Assembly (NCBI RefSeq): GCF_049800835.1
Contig: NZ_JBNAFU010000002.1
Span: forward strand, 310,001 to 374,000
Length of the DNA: 64,000 nucleotides
Direction: 5' to 3'
DNA from: Dinoroseobacter sp049800835
GTDB lineage: Bacteria; Pseudomonadota; Alphaproteobacteria; Rhodobacterales; Rhodobacteraceae
Position 1 is the first letter of the stretch, and every line of letters starts with the position of its first letter. A program made the position numbers and the translations under genes. The notes under the pieces were generated by a model, which saw only the letters and a list, made by a program, of their open reading frames with translations, ran no database searches and was not told where the DNA came from. Below are positions 58,553-64,000 of the stretch, piece after piece.

Positions 58553-58623
58553 AAAGGCCCCGGACCCTAACACCGCGAAAGGGTTTGTCGCGAGCGTGAG
58601 ACACGCTCGCCCGGTGGCCCTTT
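58553..58623 (+). other. Three-way-junction-like RNA element in the head operon
   Basis: Outer pairing of AAAGGCCCCGG (58553-58563) with CCGGTGGCCCTTT (58611-58623). Inside: ACCCT/AGGGT (58564-58568 with 58580-58584) and a perfect GCGAGCGTG-AGA-CACGCTCGC hairpin (58590-58610). It fills most of the gap before the gp36-like gene. Confidence 0.45.
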
Positions 58624-58644
58624 GTCCGCAACCGGAGACCCCGC

Positions 58645-59079
58645 ATGAGCTACGCAGCCCCCGCCAACCTCAAGGCGCGTATCCCCGCCCGTGATCTGCG
58701 GTTGCTGACCGATCGGGACGGCGTGGCCGACACCATCGACGATACTGTCCTGCAAGGGGCGCTCGATGACGCCACTGCGACGATCAACGGATGGATCGCC
58801 AAGCGGGTGGCCTTGCCGCTCGATCCGGTTCCGCAAACCCTTGAAACCATCTGCTGCGATCTGGCGCTGGAGCGCCTCTATCTGAACGCAGGCGCGCCGA
58901 TGCCTGAGGCAGTCACGACCCTGTCGGAGAACGCCATGAAGTTCCTAAAGGCCGTCTCTGAAGGCAAGGCCTCCCTCGGGGACGAGACCGGTGGCGAAGA
59001 GGTTCAATCCTCCCCTGGTGTCGTGCTGAGCGAGGGCGAGGACCCGGTCTTCAGCCGCGAGACGCTGAAAGGCTTCTGA
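58645..59079 (+). CDS. gp36-like head completion protein (DUF1320)
   Basis: A 144-residue protein of the DUF1320/Mu gp36 family (YAAPANLKARIPARDLRLLTDRDG; DDTVLQGALDDATATINGWIAKRV; LETICCDLALERLY). It is a head-tail connector/adaptor component. CCGGAGACCCCGC precedes the start; its stop overlaps the next gene. Confidence 0.87.
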   Translation: MSYAAPANLKARIPARDLRLLTDRDGVADTIDDTVLQGALDDATATINGWIAKRVALPLDPVPQTLETICCDLALERLYLNAGAPMPEAVTTLSENAMKFLKAVSEGKASLGDETGGEEVQSSPGVVLSEGEDPVFSRETLKGF

Positions 59080-59582
59080 TGGCGGTCACGCTCACATACG
59101 AGCTCGACCTCGGGCAGTTGCGCGGCGCAGGTGACAGGCTGGCTGCCGCCGCGACCGACATGACGCCCCTGATGGATGCGATCGGCGCGCTGCTGGAGCA
59201 GAGCGCGCGGGACCGGATCGAGGACACCAACACCGCGCCCGATGGCACGCCCTGGCCGAAGTCGCTGCGGGTGGAGATGAACCAGGGCGGCAAGACCTTG
59301 CTGGACAGCGGGCGGCTTGCCGCGTCGCTCACGCATATCGCATCGCGCGATCAGGCAGAGATCGGGTCGAACCTGATCTACGCAGGCGTGCACCAGCAGG
59401 GTGCGGAGATCCGCCCGACCTCCGGCAATGCCCTGCGGTTTCAGTTGCCCGACGGCAGGTTCGTGACCGTGGGCAAGGTGACGATCCCCGCGCGCCCCTA
59501 TCTGGGCGCGTCCGAGGAGGACGAAGCGGAGATCCGCGAGCTGACGGCCGACTACTTCGGCGGCGCTTGGGGGGATCTGTGA
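59079..59582 (+). CDS. Virion morphogenesis protein, Mu G-like
   Basis: A 167-residue protein of the phage virion morphogenesis family (Mu gpG/P2 gpS): DTNTAPDGTPWPKSLRVEMNQGGKTLLDSGRL and the C-terminal IPARPYLGASEED. Acts in tail completion or head-tail joining. Tightly packed between neighbours. Confidence 0.87.
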   Translation: MAVTLTYELDLGQLRGAGDRLAAAATDMTPLMDAIGALLEQSARDRIEDTNTAPDGTPWPKSLRVEMNQGGKTLLDSGRLAASLTHIASRDQAEIGSNLIYAGVHQQGAEIRPTSGNALRFQLPDGRFVTVGKVTIPARPYLGASEEDEAEIRELTADYFGGAWGDL

Positions 59583-60028
59583 TCATTGACATCGATATCG
59601 GCCCGATCCGCGAGGAGATCGCCGCGACTGACACCGGGCTCGTGGAAGTGGGCACCGCAAAGACCCTTGGAGCGGCCCGCGCCGATGCGCTAACCACGCC
59701 TTCGGCCTTCGTGATCCCGTTGGCGGAGAACGCCGGGCCCAACATCTACCAGAACAGCGCCGGGCCCCTGGAGCAACCCGTGACCTTCCAGTTCGGGGTG
59801 GTCCTGGTCGTGCGCGATGTCGCCTACCGCTCCGGCGATCCGGCTTTGTCTGAACTGAGCGGCATACGGCGCGCGGTCATGCCGCTTCTCTGTCGCTACC
59901 ACTACCCCGGCGCAAAGGACGTCTGCACGCCTGTGCGAGGGGCTCTCGTTTCCAACATCGACCGGGACGGCCGGATGATCTGGCAGGACACCTATCGCAT
60001 CGAGTTCTTCAGGAGGATCGATCCATGA
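59579..60028 (+). CDS. gp37-like tail terminator
   Basis: A 149-residue protein starting with GTG that overlaps the previous stop. The fold pattern (TPSAFVIPLAENAGPNIYQNSAGPLEQPVTFQFGVVLVV; WQDTYRIEFFRR) is that of gp37/tail terminator proteins, which cap the tail tube and set its joining to the head. Confidence 0.75.
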   Translation: MIIDIDIGPIREEIAATDTGLVEVGTAKTLGAARADALTTPSAFVIPLAENAGPNIYQNSAGPLEQPVTFQFGVVLVVRDVAYRSGDPALSELSGIRRAVMPLLCRYHYPGAKDVCTPVRGALVSNIDRDGRMIWQDTYRIEFFRRIDP

Positions 60029-60957
60029 GCTTTAAATACCGCATGATCCGGGCGCGTGACGCGGCCCTGGGCGGCGCAGTCGGACCTACGGACTATGTCC
60101 TTTGCCGAGATCTGCAGATGAACCCGATCGACGGGGAGTACACAGCGCAGGACTGGGCGGACGGGCAGGAGGGGGCCAAGCCCGAGGAACTGTTCAACCC
60201 CCGTTCGTCGCTGCAGTTCAACGTGGATGCCGGTTGGGGGCAAGCCGCCGGTACCGCACCACGCATCGCGCACCTCTTGAAGGCCTGTGGCATGAGCGAG
60301 ACCGTCGTGGCCGACACCTCGGTAACGTATCAGCCGGTCGGCTTCGGTGCCGCGTTCGGAGCGGTCGACGTGGAGACGTACCGCAACGGCAAGGTGCAGG
60401 CCCTGGGCGAGGTGCGCGGGTCCCTGACCTTCACCGCCAACTCGGGCCAGCGCCCGATGTTCGGGTTCAACATGGTCGGGCGGTATGCAGCGCCGCAGGC
60501 TGGCGTGTTCGGCGCGCCGGATCTGACAGGCTGGCAGTATGCGCCCGCTGTGGTCCCCAGCCAGATGCAAACCTTCACGATCGGCGGCGTGAACCTGTGT
60601 GCGACGCAGTTTACGTTCACCGACGGCCGGACGCCGCGCGTGGACAAGTACATGAACTGTGCGGGCGTCGATATCGCTGAACGCCGGGTGACCGGGCGGG
60701 TGACCGTCAAGGAGGTCGATATCGCAACCAAGGCCCTGGTGGAGGAATGCCGCACCGGTGTGACCTCGGCCATCATCTGGGAGCTCAACCAGGAGCAGGC
60801 GGCGCTTGGGGCCATGCGGATCGCGGCCCCCCGCGTCCAGATCAAATGGGGCGGTGAGGTCAACATTGAGGGCGACATGGGCGTCAACCTGGACCTCACC
60901 TTCATGCCCGACCAGGGCGACGACGACGTGGCGATCATCTTCAAGGCGCAGGAGTAG
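60025..60957 (+). CDS. Tail tube (major tail) protein
   Basis: A 310-residue beta-rich protein (GEYTAQDWADGQEGAKPEELFNPR; KVQALGEVRGSLTFTANSGQRPMFGFNMVG; INIEGDMG-like VNIEGDMGVNLDLTF). It precedes the tail chaperones and tape measure. There is no sheath gene before it, so the tail should be of the siphovirus type. ATG overlaps the previous stop. Confidence 0.8.
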   Translation: MSFKYRMIRARDAALGGAVGPTDYVLCRDLQMNPIDGEYTAQDWADGQEGAKPEELFNPRSSLQFNVDAGWGQAAGTAPRIAHLLKACGMSETVVADTSVTYQPVGFGAAFGAVDVETYRNGKVQALGEVRGSLTFTANSGQRPMFGFNMVGRYAAPQAGVFGAPDLTGWQYAPAVVPSQMQTFTIGGVNLCATQFTFTDGRTPRVDKYMNCAGVDIAERRVTGRVTVKEVDIATKALVEECRTGVTSAIIWELNQEQAALGAMRIAAPRVQIKWGGEVNIEGDMGVNLDLTFMPDQGDDDVAIIFKAQE

Positions 60958-60961
60958 GACG

Positions 60962-61441
60962 ATGTTCGTGTTCACTGAGCGCCCGAAGTTCACCCATCCC
61001 GTGACCGTGGAAATGCCGACAGAGAATGGCATGGAAAGCCTCTCCTTCATCGGGCGGTTCCAGATCGATCCCGACGAAGAGTTTCTCGCGGCCGGGTTCT
61101 CTGGCGTGGCCGGTCCTGGCGGCGAGGCGGAGATCGATGCCCTGATGGAGGTCTTCATCGGCTGGGACGAGGGCGAGATCGGCGTCGAGGGCGGCGGGAC
61201 GCTTGAGCCGACCGACGAGAACATCCGTAAGGTGCTCGCGCAGGTCCCGACCCGCTTGGGTGTTGCCCGTGCCTACGTCGAGGCCACGCGCGGAGGCGCT
61301 GTGCGACAGGGAAACTCACTGCGGTCGCCCGGTACATCTGGGGCGGCCAAACCTCAAAAGGCGAAACAGACGCCGTCGTCGAAGACCTGGTCGCGTTCGG
61401 GCTCAGCCGCGAAGAAGCCCAAGCCCAAGCCCAAAACCTGA
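60962..61441 (+). CDS. Tail assembly chaperone G (unshifted product)
   Basis: A 159-residue protein; residues 1-116 look like the lambda-G-type tail chaperone (LSFIGRFQIDPDEEFLAAGFSG; DENIRKVLAQVPTRLGVARAYVEA). After codon 116 the reading is Ser/Lys/Pro-rich and low-complexity, while the -1 frame becomes protein-like. A GGGAAAC slippery site at 61309-61315 links them. Confidence 0.82.
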   Translation: MFVFTERPKFTHPVTVEMPTENGMESLSFIGRFQIDPDEEFLAAGFSGVAGPGGEAEIDALMEVFIGWDEGEIGVEGGGTLEPTDENIRKVLAQVPTRLGVARAYVEATRGGAVRQGNSLRSPGTSGAAKPQKAKQTPSSKTWSRSGSAAKKPKPKPKT

Positions 61442-61704
61442 GCGACCCGGAGCCGGAGCCCCCGATGATCGAGATCCTCGCAGACCTGAAAGACGTTGTG
61501 ATGCTGGCCGTGGCCAACGCCAACCGTCTGTCTGTGATCCCGGCGGGTCTGGGAGCGCCGATCATCACCGGCTTTGACCTGTTGCAGCTCGAGGCCGCCG
61601 CGCGGCTGAAGAACATCGTTCTGACGGACGGCATCTTCGAGGATCTGAGGGTCATCGAGGAGGAGCTTGTCGCGATCTTTCGGGAACGGAGCGCGCAGCC
61701 ATGA
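60962..61704 (+). CDS. Tail assembly chaperone GT (-1 frameshift product)
   Basis: Predicted fusion by -1 slippage on G-GGA-AAC (61309-61315): 118 codons in the first frame, then 129 in the -1 frame (LTAVARYIWGGQTSKGETDA, REEAQAQAQNLSDPEPEPPM, then IEILADLKDVVMLAVANANR, and a C-terminal EELVAIFRER), total 247 residues. The -1 frame has no start codon between its upstream stop and 61465, so it needs the shift. It precedes the tape measure gene, as lambda G/GT does. Confidence 0.78.
61309..61315 (+). other. Programmed -1 frameshift site GGGAAAC
   Basis: Heptamer of the X-XXY-YYZ kind in the correct phase (G GGA AAC), at the point where coding character moves from one frame to the other. Lambda uses GGGAAAG at the same place in its tail genes. 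Confidence 0.8.
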
Positions 61705-63926
61705 GTGATATGTCTGCCCGCTTCATCGTGACCGCTGACGCCAGTCAGGTGGTGACCGCCGGGCGTCAAACACAAGGCGCAATGGATACCCTCAAGCGCG
61801 AGACCCAAGAGCTCAACCGGGAAACCACCAGGACCGGCGCTGCCACCGCGCAGATGGCTGCAAACATGCGCGAGGCTGAGCGGTCGGCTGTGGCGAATGC
61901 GCTTAGCCTCGATGGTGTAGGCAAGAACGCCAATGCGGCATCCAGCAAATTGGGTGGGTTTCAAGGGTCATTGCGGAATGTCGGCCTGCAGATGAACCAG
62001 GTCGCCCAGCAAGGTGCGATCACCGGAGACTTCCTCACCGCACTCGCGTTCCAACTCCCGGATATTCTTCTCGGCTTCGGCACGGCCGGGGTCCTGGCGG
62101 GTACTGTCGCCGGTTTCCTGACACCGTTGGTCACGAGCATGTTTGAGGCGGAGGAGGGTGCGGAAGCATTCGAGAAGGCGTCCGATCGACTGCAGGGCGC
62201 GTTGGACCGGTACCGCGAAAGCTCGGACCTGTCGCGCATGTCCACCGAAGAACTGACCGACCAGTTTGGCAGCGCATCGGTCGGATTGGCAGCAACTTTG
62301 GCGTTGCTGCGCGAGATCGAAAGCAGCGAGGCGCAACGCGCGCTCGACGAGGTTGCGACATCGGTGTCTGATCTGCTGGGGGTGCGTGGTGCGGGCGATC
62401 GCAGGAGCGGCGTCGCGGACTTTTTTGATCTCAACATCATGTTCGCCTTCACCGATAGCCAACGCGAGGCGCGGAAAGAGGCCCGAGCGCTGACGGCTGA
62501 ATTCGTCAATCAACAGACCATCCTGCAAAACTCTGCAGGGAGCGTTGAGGAACAGGTCACCGCTCTTCAGAAACTGGTCGAAGTGACAACCACGCTGGTG
62601 GATCTGGATGGAGAGCGCTCCGCAGAAGAGGAGGAGCTGCTCCGGTTCATGGCCGAGACGCTTCTGAGTGCTCAGGAGCTTTCCGGCATCGACACAGCGC
62701 AACCGTTGGCGGACGCGGCCGATCAGGCGGAGCGCTTGGCGGATGAGATCGGCCGTGCGGTCGATGCTGCGGATCGACTGGCGGCGAAGTCGCTGAGCGG
62801 GTTGGCCGAGAGCCAGATCCGGCTCGACAACTTCGGCGATCCAGTGGCCACGGCGGTCGCCCTCGCAGGCGCAGAGTTCGACGCTGCTGCAGGACCCGCG
62901 CAGGGTGTTGATCCGATCCTTCAGAGAACCCTAGATCGGCAGCGCGCTACGGTCGTGAACAGCGCCCGCACGCAGGCCGAAAACGAGCAACAACTGGCTG
63001 AGCTGCGCCGCCAGAACCGCTCACGCCGTGGCAGTGGCCGGGGCCAGACGGATCTGGACCGCACTGTCAGCGGCATCGAGCGCGACCTGACACGCCTCGC
63101 GCCTTCCTACGAGGCGTCCATCGAAGCCGCCAATAGCTGGCGCGCACGTACCCTTGATGTGCTCTCGGCGTCGGGCGAGGCCTACGAGAAGTGGGCCGAT
63201 GACGTCGAGCTGATCTACGGCGAAAGACTGATCGAGGCCTATGAAGCTGATCTTGACCGCCGCGATGACTGGCAGGCCGGGATCGAGCGCGGCTTGCGCG
63301 ACGTCGAGGACGAGATGGCGAACTTCGCTGCGACGACAGAGGACCTGCTCGTCGGTGGTCTAGAGCGCGGGGAGGAGGCGTGGCTGGACTGGACTTTGAC
63401 TGGGAAGGCGAGCCTTGGCGACTTGGCGGACTTCGCGCTGGAGCAGTTCGCGCGCATGGCCTACCAGCAATCCATCCAGCCCGCGTTGACGGCCGGGTTT
63501 GACCTTCTTGCAACCGGCGCGGAGAGCCTTCTGGGCATCCGCTCGCATTCCGGCTCCACGGTGGGCCACTCGTCGGTCATGTCCAGCCAGCGGATGGGCG
63601 CTGGCGACCAACTGGCCGTCGTGCAGCGCGGACAGACGATCTTCACGCCGCGCCAGCTCGACAATGCCGATGCGATCCTGTCGCGCCTCGCCTCGATGGC
63701 CGCGCAGCCCGCGCAGGTGGCGCAGGGAGCGCCGAACGTGACGGTCAACAACTACAGCAGCTCCCGCGTCGAGGCGCGCCCTGACGGACAGGGCGGTGTG
63801 CAGATCGATGTCATGGACCAGATGGAGCGGGACATGGCGGGCCGTATGCGCCGCCCGAACAGCCCGATGAACCGGGCGCTGCAGGATCTCGGTGTGCGGC
63901 CTCCCTATGGCGGAGGCCGGTCATGA
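61701..63926 (+). CDS. Tail tape measure protein
   Basis: A 741-residue protein whose length should set the tail length. Helical and coiled N-terminus (VTAGRQTQGAMDTLKRETQELNRETTRTG), hydrophobic segments around residues 110-140 (ILLGFGTAGVLAGTVAGFLTPLV), long helical middle, and a C-terminal region with FALEQFARMAYQQSIQPALTAGFDLLATGAESLLG, similar to lambda-tail-tape-measure C-termini. ATG overlaps the previous stop. Confidence 0.9.
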   Translation: MSDMSARFIVTADASQVVTAGRQTQGAMDTLKRETQELNRETTRTGAATAQMAANMREAERSAVANALSLDGVGKNANAASSKLGGFQGSLRNVGLQMNQVAQQGAITGDFLTALAFQLPDILLGFGTAGVLAGTVAGFLTPLVTSMFEAEEGAEAFEKASDRLQGALDRYRESSDLSRMSTEELTDQFGSASVGLAATLALLREIESSEAQRALDEVATSVSDLLGVRGAGDRRSGVADFFDLNIMFAFTDSQREARKEARALTAEFVNQQTILQNSAGSVEEQVTALQKLVEVTTTLVDLDGERSAEEEELLRFMAETLLSAQELSGIDTAQPLADAADQAERLADEIGRAVDAADRLAAKSLSGLAESQIRLDNFGDPVATAVALAGAEFDAAAGPAQGVDPILQRTLDRQRATVVNSARTQAENEQQLAELRRQNRSRRGSGRGQTDLDRTVSGIERDLTRLAPSYEASIEAANSWRARTLDVLSASGEAYEKWADDVELIYGERLIEAYEADLDRRDDWQAGIERGLRDVEDEMANFAATTEDLLVGGLERGEEAWLDWTLTGKASLGDLADFALEQFARMAYQQSIQPALTAGFDLLATGAESLLGIRSHSGSTVGHSSVMSSQRMGAGDQLAVVQRGQTIFTPRQLDNADAILSRLASMAAQPAQVAQGAPNVTVNNYSSSRVEARPDGQGGVQIDVMDQMERDMAGRMRRPNSPMNRALQDLGVRPPYGGGRS

Positions 63927-64000
63927 GCTACCCGACGCTCCCCGCCGCCATTCCGGCGCTTGCGCTGCGCGAGAACTGGTCCTCTCAACCGATCGATCCG
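63923..64000 (+). CDS. Phage tail protein, start only
   Basis: Begins at ATG 63923, overlapping the tape measure stop (ATGA), and runs off the window after 26 codons (MSYPTLPAAIPALALRENWS). By position a tail-tip protein such as a distal tail protein; too short to assign. Confidence 0.5.
   Translation, partial: MSYPTLPAAIPALALRENWSSQPIDP

Larger units (their letters stand above)
35707..64000 (+). mobile_element. Mu-like transposable prophage (left part; right end outside the window)
   Basis: From the clustered inverted motifs at 35704-35819 to the right edge, the order is that of a Mu-type phage: repressor, early genes, MuA-like transposase, MuB-like ATPase, DUF3164, GemA, Mor, lysis, DUF2730/3486, terminase, DUF935 portal, MuF, protease/scaffold, cement, gpT-like head, gp36/37-like and G-like genes. 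The tail tube, frameshifted chaperones and tape measure are of siphovirus type, as in RcapMu. The exact left end is a proposal: 5'-TG at 35707. Core genes are intact, so it may be inducible. Confidence 0.93.

Noticed and set aside
58506..58694. A 62-codon frame in the gap before the gp36-like gene
   Set aside because: It overlaps the next gene by 50 bases, has no good ribosome-binding site and covers the RNA-like inverted repeats.
61465..61704. A separate 79-residue tail gene starting at ATG 61465
   Set aside because: Protein-like sequence in this frame extends upstream to the slippery site without a start codon, so it is better explained as the T part of a -1 frameshift product.
1..64000. 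CRISPR arrays, tRNA genes, rRNA genes and insertion sequences
   Set aside because: I saw no regularly spaced repeats, no tRNA cloverleaf and no transposase other than the phage one, although tRNAs can be missed by eye.

Overview
The window looks like part of a GC-rich alphaproteobacterial chromosome from the family Rhodobacteraceae (Roseobacter group or a close relative). The support is gene content: an ScfR-type acyl-responsive regulator, a PraR-like XRE regulator, a ceramidase-like membrane protein, an alphaproteobacterial RNase P RNA and many small Rhodobacteraceae-type lipoproteins. The species cannot be named from sequence reading alone.

Bases 1-35.3 kb are host chromosome in short operons, many with 4-base stop/start overlaps. 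They carry translation and RNA genes (RluB-type pseudouridine synthase, tadA, gatCA, rnpB, rpmG), cell-wall and envelope genes (amidase, Excalibur, CAP and other lipoproteins, a BAX-inhibitor-like protein), purine deamination (8-oxoguanine deaminase and guanine deaminase), folate/one-carbon metabolism (5-FTHF cyclo-ligase, homocysteine methyltransferase), and transport (MgtE, two SLC13/RCK permeases, two EamA permeases, a LysE-type exporter with divergent ArgP-type regulator, a Bcr/CflA pump). Several LysR and XRE regulators sit beside their presumed targets, with palindromic operators visible. An AT-richer gene for a PUA-like/HNH endonuclease (33.1-34.0 kb) looks horizontally acquired.

From about 35.7 kb to the right edge there is a transposable, Mu-like prophage whose right end lies outside the window. 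Its order is: left end with clustered inverted motifs (probable transposase sites); leftward S24-type repressor; operator array; early genes including a ParB-like protein; MuA-type DDE transposase; MuB-type ATPase; small regulators; DUF3164, GemA and a Mor-type activator; lysis cassette; DUF2730/DUF3486; terminase; portal; MuF head protein; protease/scaffold; cement protein; major head protein; head completion genes; then tail tube, tail assembly chaperones and tape measure. The head and transposition genes are Mu-like. The tail genes seen so far are of the long non-contractile (siphovirus) kind, as in the Rhodobacter phage RcapMu.

The most interesting points are all in the prophage. The MuF head protein carries a C-terminal JAMM (RadC-like) metallopeptidase motif. 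The tail chaperone pair has a canonical GGGAAAC -1 frameshift site. A strong internal start would release a scaffold from the protease gene, as Mu gene Z does from gene I. An identical 20-bp palindrome occurs at the end of the Mor-like gene and again before the head operon. The repressor carries two S24-like domains, the second apparently inactive. Two unlisted mini-genes (34 and 43 codons) fit exactly between neighbours with 4-base overlaps on both sides. Two intergenic stretches can fold into branched RNAs.
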